Part shown: positions 17,122 through 26,224 of the stretch, piece by piece | Numbering within the stretch: the first letter of the stretch is position 1 | How the letters are laid out: every line of letters begins with the position of its first letter | NCBI RefSeq assembly: GCF_024124825.1 | Contig: NZ_JAMXSS010000002.1 | Coordinates: 3,472,001-3,536,000 of the forward strand | Direction of reading: 5' to 3' | DNA from: Arthrobacter sp. H16F315 | Lineage (GTDB): Bacteria > Actinomycetota > Actinomycetes > Actinomycetales > Micrococcaceae | Length of the DNA stretch: 64,000 nucleotides | Made by a program: the position numbers and the translations under genes | The notes under the pieces: generated by a model | Seen by the model: only the letters and a program-made list of their open reading frames with translations | Told to the model about the DNA's origin: nothing | Databases searched by the model: none

Positions 17122-17397
17122 TTAGGCCGGCGCGATATTCTGGTTCACGCGGAAGAGGTTCTGCGGATCGTATTTGGCCTTAACCTCCCTCAACCGCTGA
17201 TAGTTCGGCCCGTAATTTTCCGCGACCCGGCCCAGATCGTCGCCGTCCATGAAGTTGATGTAGCCCGCAGTCTCTGAATAGGGCTGCAGGGCCGCTGCAT
17301 AATCCCGCACCCAGGCGATGTTCGCCTCGGTGTCCCGGGAGTCCTCCCAATGGCACGCTATGACCGGTGAGAACCTGGCGTCCCGGTTGGGAAACGT
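17122..17397 (-). pseudogene. C-terminal remnant of an FAD-linked (berberine-bridge type) oxidase
   Basis: The minus-strand frame spells a recognisable end of an FAD-binding-4/BBE oxidoreductase: DTEANIAWVRDYAAAL, then YINF, ENYGPNYQRLREVK and KYDPQNLFRVNQNI. It begins only after an in-frame stop near 17398, and no FAD-binding N-terminal half (about 350 residues) is found upstream. It therefore looks like a real deletion remnant and not a one-base error. The neighbouring hydrolase is also broken, so 17.1-17.8 kb may be a decaying zone. Confidence 0.8.
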
Positions 17398-17627
17398 TTA
17401 CTCCTTCGCCCAGAACCCGTCAAGAGGATGCGGCCGGCGTACCTGCAGGGCACGCACCTCAGCTCCAACGCCCATCTTTCCCGTGCACTGCTCCGAATGT
17501 CCTGTGGGCCGTCCCCGGGAACCGCGGGACCTGACGCGCCCTGCGGCTCGGAGCCCGCACTGCGGGCGCTGCGCCCTATGGTTGGAAACGACGGTTGAAA
17601 ACGACGGACACGATGTGGAGGTACGGC

Positions 17628-18376
17628 ATGGCCATACGCAAGATAGACGACCGCGAACCTGAGCGCCCGGGCCCCGCTGCCAAGGCCGTATTGAGCATTG
17701 CCGCGGCAGCCGGGGAAACCCGGGGGTTGCCCTGGTCCTGCACGGCGGACGGTCCGACAGCTTCGAATCCGTCCGTGCCCGGCACCTGAGTCCGGCCCGG
17801 ATGCTGCCCTTCGCCCGCGCCCTCCGCAACGCCGGCACGGACGAGGGCCTGGCAGTCTGGACTCTTCGGAACCGGTACCGGGGCTGGAACGGCGCGGCGA
17901 TGTCCCCGGTCCAGGATGCCCGGTGGGCACTGAACCACATCAGCCATGAACATCCTGGGGTTCCGATCTATCTTCTGGGCCACTCGATGGGGGGCTTGAC
18001 CGCACTCTGCGTCGCGGACCACCCGCAGGTGGAAGCCGTCGTCGCCCTTGCGCCCTGGCTCAACGCCGAAACCCCGGTGGAGCGAGTGGCCGGCCGCCGG
18101 ATCCTGATCGTCCATGGCACCGAGGACCGCTGGACCAGCCCCGGGAACTCGCTCGCCTATGCCCGCCGGGCCGACGGCGTCGCCGAGTCCGTGGACTACG
18201 TCTCCCTCAAGGGAGCAGGACACTTTATGTTCCGCCGGCTGCACCTGTGGAACTTGCTCGCCAACGGTTTTATCCTCGATGCGTTCGCCGGCGGTTCAAG
18301 GCCGGACCCACACGGCGGCGCCGGCTCGTTCCGCAGCCTCCTTCCCGCCGCCGCCAGCCTCCCGGTGGTGCTGTAA
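17628..18376 (+). CDS. alpha/beta hydrolase, frameshifted
   Basis: Cytoplasmic alpha/beta-fold hydrolase of unknown substrate. ATG at 17628 follows GGAGG. The first frame gives MAIRKIDDREPERPGPAAK and stops at 17789. Shifting at the run of five G (17722-17726) joins it to VALVLHGGRSDSFES and then GHSMGGLTALCVAD (nucleophile Ser), ILIVHGTEDRW (acid) and LKGAGHFMFRR (His). One added G restores a 249-residue protein. This fits either a sequencing indel or a recent inactivation. Its stop overlaps the start of the DUF1295 gene as TAATG, so the two genes are coupled. Confidence 0.8.
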
Positions 18377-19188
18377 TGGCGGACTTTCCGCTCACCGGCT
18401 TCCTGGCCAGCCTGCCGTGGGTGGCGGCGGGCCTTGTGGTGCTGCTGGCCATCACCTTCAGCATCGCCGTCCGGCAGAGCCGCCATTCCGTCATCGACAC
18501 CGTCTGGGGCCTGGGCTTTGTGGTGGCGGCCGTCATCTCCTGGTTCCTTTCCGCCGGAGCGGGCGACGGCGGCCGGCGGCTGCTGCTGCTGGCGCTGGTG
18601 GCGGTCTGGGGCATCCGCCTCGCCGTCCACATCGGGCTTCGGGCCCGCGGCGGCCACGAGGATCCCCGCTACGTCGACATGCTCTCCTCCGCTCCGGGGT
18701 CCCGCAACAGCTACGCGGTGCGCAAGGTCTACCTGCCGCAGGGTGTGATCCTGTTCTTCGTCTCCCTGACCGTCCAGGTCGGGATGTTCAGCACCGGAAA
18801 CCTTGGCTGGCTGGCATGGCTTGGTGTGCTGCTGTGGACTGTCGGTTTTGTTTTCGAGGCGGTTGGCGACTGGCAGCTGGCGCAGTTCAAGGATGATCCG
18901 TCCCGGCGCGGGACCGTGCTCAACACGGGGCTTTGGCGTTACACCCGGCACCCGAACTACTTCGGCGACGCCGCTGTTTGGACCGGAATCTTCCTGGTGG
19001 CCGCCGATTCCTGGCCGGGTGCATTGACGGTCCTCTCCCCCGCACTGATGATCTGGCTGCTCGCTGGCAAATCCGGCAAGCCGTTGACCGAGAAGGCCAT
19101 GTCCGCCCGCCCGGGCTATAAGGAATATGTGGAGTCCACGTCGGGCTTCCTGCCCCTGCCGCCCCGCCGGCTGCAGGGCGGTCGCTGA
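18376..19188 (+). CDS. DUF1295 / steroid-5-alpha-reductase-like membrane protein
   Basis: A 270-residue multi-pass membrane protein. The conserved C-terminal block GLWRYTRHPNYFGD is the signature of DUF1295, ICMT and steroid reductase-like proteins, and is thought to bind NADPH or a similar cofactor. About seven hydrophobic helices are visible. ATG at 18376 overlaps the hydrolase stop (TAATG). The next gene, a PlsC-type acyltransferase, begins 2 bp after the stop. The three genes form one unit whose theme is probably lipid modification; the reaction is unknown. Confidence 0.88.
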   Translation: MADFPLTGFLASLPWVAAGLVVLLAITFSIAVRQSRHSVIDTVWGLGFVVAAVISWFLSAGAGDGGRRLLLLALVAVWGIRLAVHIGLRARGGHEDPRYVDMLSSAPGSRNSYAVRKVYLPQGVILFFVSLTVQVGMFSTGNLGWLAWLGVLLWTVGFVFEAVGDWQLAQFKDDPSRRGTVLNTGLWRYTRHPNYFGDAAVWTGIFLVAADSWPGALTVLSPALMIWLLAGKSGKPLTEKAMSARPGYKEYVESTSGFLPLPPRRLQGGR

Positions 19189-19189
19189 C

Positions 19190-20020
19190 ATGCCCTGGCG
19201 CCCCAGGCCCAATGACGCCTTCTACCGCGTGATCGTCCGCACCGGGCGAATGCTGCGCCGGCTCTTCCGGATCCGGGTCATCGTGACCGGGCAGGAACAC
19301 CTCCCGGCGCCGGAGTCCCGCGGCGGGGGCCGGGAGGGTCGGTCCCGCCGGGTGGTCCCGGGCCGTGGAGCCGTCGTCGCGATCACCCACTTCGGGTACC
19401 TCGACTTCGCCTTCGCCGAAGTGCTGCTCTGGTGGCGCGCCAAGGCCCAGATGCGCTTCCTCATCACCCAGGGGGCGGCCGACCACTGGTTCGCGGGCCC
19501 GGCCATCAGCGCAGCCGGACACATCGTCGTCGGCTATGGAACCGGCGCCCATGCCTACGACGCCGCCGTGGAAAAGCTCCGCGCGGGCGAGATCATCGCG
19601 ATCCTGCCGGAGGCCGGCGTCAGCCGCAGCTTCCGCGTGCGCGAGTGCAAGACCGGCGCGGTGCGGATGGCGGCCGAGGCCGGGGTGCCCATCATCCCTG
19701 TGTCCGTCTGGGGCGCCCACCGGCTGATGACCAGGAACCACGGCTTTTCCCCCGCCCGCGCCTGGCGCGCGCCGGTCCGGATCCACGTCGGGGAGCCGGT
19801 CTGCGTCGACCCGTCCCAGGACGCCCGGGCGGCCACCGACTCGCTGCGACGGTCCCTGCAGGCGGGCATCGATACCTGCATCGCGGACTTTCCCCTGGAC
19901 CCGGCCCCGGGTGCGTGGTGGATGCCCGCGGTCCTCGGCGGCGGAGCACCTACCGAGGACGAACGCAGGCGGCTGGACAAGGCCGAAGGTCCGCGGCGCG
20001 CAGGCGGCCGGCGCCGATAA
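19190..20020 (+). CDS. PlsC-type lysophospholipid acyltransferase
   Basis: A 276-residue membrane-associated acyltransferase of the 1-acylglycerol-3-phosphate type. The HX4D catalytic motif is in ITHFGYLDF. The substrate-binding block EGTR of the family is altered here to PEAGVSRSFR, and GVPIIPVSVWG matches the last conserved block. Between HLPAPE and the HX4D motif lies a Gly/Arg-rich run (SRGGGREGRSRR) that looks like an insertion. It starts 2 bp after the DUF1295 gene. Acyl donor and acceptor cannot be told from sequence. Confidence 0.88.
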   Translation: MPWRPRPNDAFYRVIVRTGRMLRRLFRIRVIVTGQEHLPAPESRGGGREGRSRRVVPGRGAVVAITHFGYLDFAFAEVLLWWRAKAQMRFLITQGAADHWFAGPAISAAGHIVVGYGTGAHAYDAAVEKLRAGEIIAILPEAGVSRSFRVRECKTGAVRMAAEAGVPIIPVSVWGAHRLMTRNHGFSPARAWRAPVRIHVGEPVCVDPSQDARAATDSLRRSLQAGIDTCIADFPLDPAPGAWWMPAVLGGGAPTEDERRRLDKAEGPRRAGGRRR

Positions 20021-20092
20021 GCCCGGATACCGCCATCGTTTGGCTACACTCCTACGGGTACAAATGAGCACTCAATGGAGAGGTACACCCCT

Positions 20093-21541
20093 GTGGCAAA
20101 CACAGTCCTGAGCAGAAGCGAAAGCGGCGAAGAACGCGGTCTCGCCCGGATAGCCCAACGGTTGGCCGCGTGGACCGAGAAGTGGTTTCCGGACGCCTAC
20201 GTCTTCGCCCTGGCCGGCGTCATCATCATCGCTGTGGCCGCCTTGGCCATCGGAGCTTCGCCCCAGTCCATCGCCGATTCATTCGGCAACGGATTCTGGG
20301 ACCTGACAGCCTTTACCCTGCAGATGGCGATGGTGGTGCTGACCGGCTACGTTGTGGCGACCTCACCGCCCGTAGCCAAGCTGATCAGCCGGCTGGCCCT
20401 CGTCCCGGCCACCGCCCAAACCGCGGTCAGCTTTGTCGCGCTGATGTCAATGTCGGTGTCCTTCCTGAACTGGGGCCTGAGCCTCATCTTCGGCGGCCTG
20501 CTGGCCCGTGCCATCGCCCGCCGCAAAGACTTGACGGTAGATTACCGCGCGCTCGGCGCCGCAGCCTTTATGGGCCTCGGCGCCGTCTGGGCGCTCGGGC
20601 TGTCCTCCTCCGCAGCACAGCTGCAGGCCACAGCCGCCTCACTGCCGCCGGCACTGCTGAAGATCACCGGCATCCTGGACTTCGGCACCACCATCTTCAC
20701 GTGGCAGTCGCTGCTCACCCTGGCAATCCTGATGGCGCTGACCACCGTCATCGCGCACTTCTCGGCGCCCCGGGGCGGCGCCATCCGCACCGCGGCGGAC
20801 CTCGGCGTCGACCTTGACGACGCGCCGGGCGAACCGGCACCGCGTTCGCGCCCGGGCGAGTGGCTCGAATACAGCATTATCCTGCCGGTACTCGCCGGCA
20901 TCCTGACACTCGGCTGGCTTGTCTCGCAGTTCCTTACCAAGCCCTTCCTGACCGTGGTGAGCAGCCTCAACGGCTACCTGCTGGTCTTCCTCATCCTGGG
21001 CCTGGTGCTGCACGGGACCCCGCGGAACTTCCTGCAGGCCGTCACCAAGGCTGTTCCGGCGACCGCCGGAATCCTGGTCCAGTTCCCGCTCTATGCGGCG
21101 ATGGCGGCGATCCTCACCAAGGCCACCGGCAACGGCGGGATGACCATCTCCGCGCACCTGGCCGAGTTCTTCTCGGGCATCGGCAGCGGCGGCGGGTTCG
21201 CCGTCGTTATTGCGCTGTACACCGCCCTGCTCGGCCTGCTTGTCCCCTCTGGCGGCGGCAAGTGGCTCGTCGAGGCGCCGTACGTGATGCAGTCGGCCAC
21301 CGACGTCCAGATGAACCTCGGCTGGACCGTGCAGATCTATAACATCGCCGAGGCCCTGCCGAACCTGATCAACCCGTTTTTTATGCTGCCGTTGCTCGCG
21401 GTGTTGAAGTTGCGGGCCCGGGACCTGGTGGGCTTTACCTTCCTGCAGTTTGTGTTCCACCTGCCGGTGGTGCTGCTGCTCGTCTGGCTCCTGGGCATGA
21501 CGTTCGACTTCGTTCCCCCGGTGATGCCGCCGGGTAAATAG
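20093..21541 (+). CDS. AtoE-type short-chain fatty-acid transporter (TIGR00366 family)
   Basis: A 482-residue multi-pass permease resembling AtoE of E. coli, which takes up short-chain fatty acids. It has repeated membrane helices, the conserved FVALMSMSVSFLNWGLSLIF, and the Gly-rich re-entrant segment LLVPSGGGKWLVEAPYV. GTG at 20093 has GGAGAGG nine bases upstream; an ATG at 20075 falls inside that site and is less likely. It faces the GNAT gene, and a long palindrome lies between the two ends. Confidence 0.92.
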   Translation: MANTVLSRSESGEERGLARIAQRLAAWTEKWFPDAYVFALAGVIIIAVAALAIGASPQSIADSFGNGFWDLTAFTLQMAMVVLTGYVVATSPPVAKLISRLALVPATAQTAVSFVALMSMSVSFLNWGLSLIFGGLLARAIARRKDLTVDYRALGAAAFMGLGAVWALGLSSSAAQLQATAASLPPALLKITGILDFGTTIFTWQSLLTLAILMALTTVIAHFSAPRGGAIRTAADLGVDLDDAPGEPAPRSRPGEWLEYSIILPVLAGILTLGWLVSQFLTKPFLTVVSSLNGYLLVFLILGLVLHGTPRNFLQAVTKAVPATAGILVQFPLYAAMAAILTKATGNGGMTISAHLAEFFSGIGSGGGFAVVIALYTALLGLLVPSGGGKWLVEAPYVMQSATDVQMNLGWTVQIYNIAEALPNLINPFFMLPLLAVLKLRARDLVGFTFLQFVFHLPVVLLLVWLLGMTFDFVPPVMPPGK

Positions 21542-21552
21542 GCCTGCACGCA

Positions 21553-21612
21553 AACTGACCCGCAGCTGTGGCCGTTATCACGCTTCATAACGGCCACAAC
21601 TGCGGGTCAGTT
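21553..21612. repeat. dispersed palindrome, copy 1
   Basis: Two 26-bp arms (21553-21578 and 21587-21612) pair at 25 of 26 positions around an 8-nt loop. The core ACCCGCAG..TGGCCGTTAT is close to two other palindromes in the window (44652 and 56767). It lies between convergent genes and could act as a bidirectional terminator. Confidence 0.9.
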
Positions 21613-21622
21613 GGGTTAATGG

Positions 21623-22627
21623 CTAGGCCGGGTCCGAGACCACCAGCGTATTGGCACCCTGCAGACGGGCTTTACCGCTTTCGAGCAGGGGCTCGACGAC
21701 GGCGCTCAGCGCCGACATCGAGTCGTCCAGTTCCAGCAGCACCGGGTGCTGGAACGCAATCAGCGCCAGCAAGTCCCGAACCGCTGCCTGGGCTTCGTCC
21801 GCGGAGAGGTTCGGCTCGTGGCCCAGGAATACGTCGGTGGGCTGGCCGGACGGGGCTGCGCCTTCGCCCGCCGTTCCGTCGACGGGTACGAGCTCGGCGT
21901 AGCTGATGGCAAAAGCCTCGAGCCTGCCCTTCCTGCTGGCCGGCACGCCCGCACCGAAGGCACTGGCCTTCGGGGCGCGCAGCACAATCGCGCCGTGCGC
22001 TCCGCTGAGCTCGTCCAGGAACAAGCGCTGGACCTTGGCAATACTGAGCTCACCCGGGCTGTCCCAGCCGTGCACGGACGTGTAGTAGCGTCCCACCACG
22101 TCGCTGAGCTCCACCGAACCGGTGGCCAGGTCCTCCACCTGCTCGGAGGCAGCAGCCTCGGAACCGTCGCCGAAAACGGGCAGCTTGAGCGCGCCGGGGT
22201 CGACGACGACAAGCCGGGAGCGCTGGATCGGCACCATCCCTGCCGCCTCGACGAAGGCCGCGCCGGGGGTGCCCGGCTCCACCTTGGTCCGCAGCCGGCT
22301 GACACCGGAGGGCGACTGGGCCGCCTCGTGGCGCAGCATGGTCAGCAGCGTCGAACCGACGCCCGTGCGGCGGTGGTGCCGGTCAACCTCGATGTAGGCC
22401 CAGAGCCGTTCCGGGTGCAACGAGGCCTCGTGGACAACGCCGGCCGCGACCGGGATGGCCACACCGTCGACGACGTCCTCGGCCACGATGCAGCGCCGCC
22501 ACGGCGCCCCGCCCGAGGGGGCCAGGGTACCGCGGAACTGCCGGGCCTGCTCGGTCTCGGGCCCGCCCCAGATTTCGAGCAGTGCCAGGTCGTCGCCGTC
22601 GCGCCATTGACGGTATGCGATGGCCAC
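21623..22627 (-). CDS. GNAT-family N-acetyltransferase
   Basis: A 334-residue protein with an N-terminal GNAT acetyl-CoA fold. The pyrophosphate-binding segment is RHHRRTGVGSTLLTMLRHEA (about 82-101), a variant of the RxxGxG/A motif. The C-terminal half holds a second, weaker GNAT-like region (SAFGAGVPASRKGRLEAFAI). The substrate is unknown. It starts 2 bp past the glyS stop and is most likely translated from the same transcript. Full length, with no oddities other than the long second domain. Confidence 0.85.
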   Translation of the reverse strand: MAIAYRQWRDGDDLALLEIWGGPETEQARQFRGTLAPSGGAPWRRCIVAEDVVDGVAIPVAAGVVHEASLHPERLWAYIEVDRHHRRTGVGSTLLTMLRHEAAQSPSGVSRLRTKVEPGTPGAAFVEAAGMVPIQRSRLVVVDPGALKLPVFGDGSEAAASEQVEDLATGSVELSDVVGRYYTSVHGWDSPGELSIAKVQRLFLDELSGAHGAIVLRAPKASAFGAGVPASRKGRLEAFAISYAELVPVDGTAGEGAAPSGQPTDVFLGHEPNLSADEAQAAVRDLLALIAFQHPVLLELDDSMSALSAVVEPLLESGKARLQGANTLVVSDPA

Positions 22628-22629
22628 GA

Positions 22630-24015
22630 TCAGGCGCCGATCAGCCGTGCGGCCAGGTAGCCCTCCACCTTGTCCAGGGAAACGCGCTCCTGGCTCATGG
22701 TGTCGCGTTCGCGGATGGTTACGGCCTGGTCGTCCAGGGTCTCGAAGTCCACTGTGATGCAGAACGGGGTGCCGATTTCGTCCTGGCGGCGGTAGCGGCG
22801 GCCGATGGCGCCAGCGTCGTCGAACTCGATGTTCCAGCTTTTGCGCAGCTGGGCGGCGAGGTCCTTGGCCTTCGGGGACAGGTCCTCGTTGCGGCTGAGC
22901 GGAAGCACTGCCGCCTTGACCGGGGCCAGGCGCGGATCAAGCTTGAGTACTGTGCGGACGTCGACGCCGCCCTTGGAGTTGGGTGCCTCGTCCTCGGTGT
23001 ACGCGTCGATCATAAACGCCATAAACGAACGGGTCAGGCCGGCGGCCGGTTCAATCACGTACGGGGTGTAACGCTCGTTGGTGGCCTGGTTAAAGTAGCT
23101 CAGGTCCTGGCCGGAGGCCTTGGCGTGGGTGGAGAGGTCGAAGTCGGTGCGGTTGGCGACGCCCTCAAGCTCACCCCACTCCGAGCCGTGGAAGCCGAAG
23201 CGGTATTCGATGTCGGTGGTGCCCTTGGAGTAGTGGCTGAGTTTCTCCAGCGGGTGCTCGAAGAAGCGCAGGTTCTCTTCCCGGATGCCGAGGCCGGTGT
23301 ACCAGGACATCCGCTCCTTCATCCAGTACTGGTGCCACTGCTCGTCGGTGCCGGGTTCGACGAAAAATTCCATTTCCATCTGCTCGAACTCACGGGTGCG
23401 GAAGATGAAGTTGCCCGGTGTGATCTCGTTGCGGAAGGACTTGCCGATCTGGCCGATGCCAAAGGGCGGCTTCTTGCGGGACGTGGTGAGCACGTTGGAG
23501 AAGTTCACAAAGATGCCCTGGGCCGTTTCCGGACGCAGGTAGTGCAATCCCTCTTCGTTGGCCACCGGGCCGAGGTAGGTCTTGAGCAGGCCGGAGAATT
23601 CCTGCGGCTCGGTCCACTCTCCGCGGGTGCCGCAATTTGCGCAGGCGATGTCCTTAAGGCCGTTCTCGGGGGGACGGCCCTTCTTCTCCTCGAATTCTTC
23701 CTCGAGGTGATCGGCGCGGTAACGCTTGTGGCAGGAGAGGCATTCGACCAGCGGGTCGGAGAACACGTCAACGTGCCCGGATGCTTCCCAGACCTGGCGG
23801 GGCAGGATGACCGAGGAATCCAGGCCAACGACGTCGTCGCGGCCACGGACCACTGACTGCCACCACTGGCGCTTGATGTTTTCCTTCAGCTCGGCACCCA
23901 GGGGCCCATAGTCCCAGGCAGAACGGGAACCCCCATAGATTTCACCGGCCTGGAATACGAAACCCCGCCGCTTGGCGAGGGAGATGATCTGGTCGAGGAC
24001 GGATTTTGCTGCCAT
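22630..24015 (-). CDS. glyS: glycyl-tRNA synthetase (dimeric, single-chain type)
   Basis: Charges tRNA-Gly; class II synthetase of the alpha2 type found in Actinobacteria (461 residues). Motif 2 is seen in [24 protein letters not shown] (in parts FRNEITPGN and REFEQME), and motif 3 in [14 protein letters not shown]. It also has a zinc-like [12 protein letters not shown] and CANCGT pair (about 95-145). ATG at 24015. It is followed by the GNAT gene with a 2-bp gap. Nothing abnormal. Confidence 0.97.
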   Translation of the reverse strand: MAAKSVLDQIISLAKRRGFVFQAGEIYGGSRSAWDYGPLGAELKENIKRQWWQSVVRGRDDVVGLDSSVILPRQVWEASGHVDVFSDPLVECLSCHKRYRADHLEEEFEEKKGRPPENGLKDIACANCGTRGEWTEPQEFSGLLKTYLGPVANEEGLHYLRPETAQGIFVNFSNVLTTSRKKPPFGIGQIGKSFRNEITPGNFIFRTREFEQMEMEFFVEPGTDEQWHQYWMKERMSWYTGLGIREENLRFFEHPLEKLSHYSKGTTDIEYRFGFHGSEWGELEGVANRTDFDLSTHAKASGQDLSYFNQATNERYTPYVIEPAAGLTRSFMAFMIDAYTEDEAPNSKGGVDVRTVLKLDPRLAPVKAAVLPLSRNEDLSPKAKDLAAQLRKSWNIEFDDAGAIGRRYRRQDEIGTPFCITVDFETLDDQAVTIRERDTMSQERVSLDKVEGYLAARLIGA

Positions 24016-24199
24016 GGGAACTCCACTTTCTACAGGGCCGCTGGGTGCGGTCCGCGGTCTCAGCCCCGGAACCCCGGCTGGTTGCCGGTCGGGGCACTAC
24101 AAAAACGCAAAAACTAAAACACAAACACCCGCACGCGCCAACCAGCCGGTCCCGGAGGAGTGCTTAATGGTGGCGGTGCAGGAAGCTGCGCCTCCTAGC

Positions 24200-25189
24200 C
24201 TACCGGGCAGCCGGTCCCCGGCCCCGCCCCAGGACACCCCGGGGCCACGGCAGGCTCGCGAGCACAATTGCGGCCAGGGTCAGCAGTGTTCCCAGCACTG
24301 TGGGCAGCTCCACCACCGCGCCGGGTGACGGGAACGCCAGGTCCAGTCCCAGCGAACCCAGCAGTTGGCCCGCGATCATGCCCAGTCCGGTCACCAGCAC
24401 GCCCAGGCTGCGCACCAGCAGGGCCCCGACGCCGATAAAGACGCAGCCCATGGGTCCGCCCAGGTAGTACCACCACTCCCCCGGCAGCGCGTTGCCTGGA
24501 CCCGCGACGGCGACCTTGACCAGCCACGCGGCCCAGAGCAGGACTGCGCCGGCGATGAAGTTCATCAGGGTCGCGGCGATCGGTGTGCCGTAGTGCACAG
24601 CAGCGGTGCCGTTCATGGCCTGCTGGAAGCTCATCAGGAAGCCGGCCAGGACGGGGACGAGGACCGGAACCAGCAGATCGGACATTCCCGCTCCAGCACC
24701 GGAGAAGCGCGGAGATACGGCCCAGGCGACGGCGGCAACGGTCAGGACGCTGCCCAGCACCCTGATTCCGGTGATGGATCTCCGGCCGGCCGGGCCAATC
24801 CCGATCCGGTCGACAAGCAGCCCGCTGAGGGTCTGGCCGGTCACGGCAGCGACTGTGAACAGGGCGACCCCCAGCACGCCGATCGTGAACGACTGCGCGA
24901 AGACGAAGAAGGCGCCGATGCAGCCGGCCAGGACGAAGTAGGGCGGGAACCGGCGCTCCCGGACGGCCGGCAGGATCTGCGCCAGCCCGGCCCGTCCGCG
25001 CGGCAGGACGAGCGAAATCACGATCATCACCACCAGCCCGGTCGAGAAACTCACCACAGCGGCGCCGATTCCGTCCGCGAGCGCCGTTCCCAGGGCGCCG
25101 TTGATCCTGCCCTGCACGGGCATCATCAGCCCCGCCGCCACCGCGAGGGGAAGCCCCGCGAGGAACGGAAGCCGGGGTGTGTGGGTCAT
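24200..25189 (-). CDS. DMT-family transporter (DUF606/YdcZ type)
   Basis: A 329-residue protein with about ten hydrophobic helices arranged as two repeats of five. Start region PFLAGLPLAVAAGLMMPVQG, second repeat VLVPVLAGFLMSFQQAMNG; both begin with the QGRINGALG/QQAMNGTAA type helix of the DUF606 drug/metabolite family. Substrate unknown. ATG at 25189, only 33 bp from the divergent S4 protein gene, so their promoters overlap. On the same strand as glyS, but separated from it by 184 bp. Confidence 0.87.
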   Translation of the reverse strand: MTHTPRLPFLAGLPLAVAAGLMMPVQGRINGALGTALADGIGAAVVSFSTGLVVMIVISLVLPRGRAGLAQILPAVRERRFPPYFVLAGCIGAFFVFAQSFTIGVLGVALFTVAAVTGQTLSGLLVDRIGIGPAGRRSITGIRVLGSVLTVAAVAWAVSPRFSGAGAGMSDLLVPVLVPVLAGFLMSFQQAMNGTAAVHYGTPIAATLMNFIAGAVLLWAAWLVKVAVAGPGNALPGEWWYYLGGPMGCVFIGVGALLVRSLGVLVTGLGMIAGQLLGSLGLDLAFPSPGAVVELPTVLGTLLTLAAIVLASLPWPRGVLGRGRGPAAR

Positions 25190-25222
25190 TGCTGGCCCCT
25201 TTCGTCAGGCATCATTACTTCT

Positions 25223-25459
25223 ATGAGCAAACCGGAAATTGCAGAGGTCCCCATCCGCGACGACATGATCCGGCTTGGCCAGCTCTTGAAGCTGGCCAGC
25301 CTCGTTGAGGACGGGGTGGAAGCGGCGGAGCTGATCAAGGGCGGACTCGTGAAGGTCAACGGCGACATTGACGAACGCCGCGGCCGCCAGCTCCACCACG
25401 GGGACACCGTAACCGTCAACGGCAGGACAGTGCGGATCAGTACCCCTGCCGGAGCGTAA
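25223..25459 (+). CDS. S4-domain RNA-binding protein
   Basis: A 78-residue protein made of one S4 domain (IRLGQLLKLASLVEDG, LIKGGLVKVNGD, RRGRQLHHGDTVTV), similar to the YaaA/RlbA-type small S4 proteins. It should bind structured RNA, perhaps rRNA or tRNA. ATG at 25223; the upstream open frame extends far but only shadows the DMT gene. Short, complete, soluble, with no signal. Confidence 0.85.
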   Translation: MSKPEIAEVPIRDDMIRLGQLLKLASLVEDGVEAAELIKGGLVKVNGDIDERRGRQLHHGDTVTVNGRTVRISTPAGA

Positions 25460-25502
25460 CCCGGACACTGACGCCGGGCTCAGTCCGCCCGGCGCCGCCG
25501 GT

Positions 25503-26141
25503 TCAGCTCCTCAGTACCTCATGGGTCAGGAACTCGCCGACGTGCCCGATTTCCTGCTGGTTGATGCCGTGCCACATTCCGGTGTACAGGACCTTGGTGA
25601 GCTTAACGTGTTGACGGGCCCAGCCCAGGGTGAAGTCAACCTTCTCGGCCGGGATCACGGGATCCTGCTGGTCGCGGCCCCAGAACATCGGCACCGTCCC
25701 GTCCAGCTCCGCGTCACGGAAACCGCTGTCAGCACCGGCGTCGACCGCAAAACCGGAGAGTCCGACGACGGCGGCGTAGTCCGCGGGCCGCCGGCGCAAC
25801 AGCGCGGTGGCGAGCGCCATCCCCATTGAAAAGCCCAAAAGCGTCACGGACGGGTGGTTCGGACGAACCGAGTCGAGCCAGTTCTCGACGTACCCGGCGG
25901 CATCCTTGACGGCGTCCAGGGAGTAGCCGATCGACGCCGACAACGGGAACCAGGTGAATCCTGCACCGGAGACCATCGGGGCGCGCACCGACGCGACGGC
26001 GAATTCCGGCGGCAGCAGCTCGGCCAGGCTCATAAGGTCCGCTTCGTTGGCCCCATAGCCGTGCAGCAGGACCAGCAGCGGCCTGCCGGCCCGCTCTGGC
26101 TCCGGTTGGGACCACAGGACAACAGGGGCGCGGGAAGGCAA
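25503..26141 (-). CDS. phospholipase/carboxylesterase-family hydrolase
   Basis: A 212-residue alpha/beta hydrolase of the serine esterase (YpfH-like) family. Oxyanion and early fold: LLVLLHGYGANEADLM. Nucleophile: LLGFSMGMALA. Later acid and His: FWGRDQQDPVIP and TGMWHGINQQEI. The open frame begins at a TTG (26141). An ATG at 26155 lies in another frame (MTHAVAFPRP), so either TTG is used or a short indel occurs near 26125. Substrate unknown. It diverges from the SGNH gene. Confidence 0.85.
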   Translation of the reverse strand: MPSRAPVVLWSQPEPERAGRPLLVLLHGYGANEADLMSLAELLPPEFAVASVRAPMVSGAGFTWFPLSASIGYSLDAVKDAAGYVENWLDSVRPNHPSVTLLGFSMGMALATALLRRRPADYAAVVGLSGFAVDAGADSGFRDAELDGTVPMFWGRDQQDPVIPAEKVDFTLGWARQHVKLTKVLYTGMWHGINQQEIGHVGEFLTHEVLRS

Positions 26142-26224
26142 CAGCGTGTGTCATGGCTCCATTCTTACAGTTACCTGGAAGTAACAATTTCCGGTGGCGC
26201 GGCTTTGCCGGAAGAGTGCACCAT

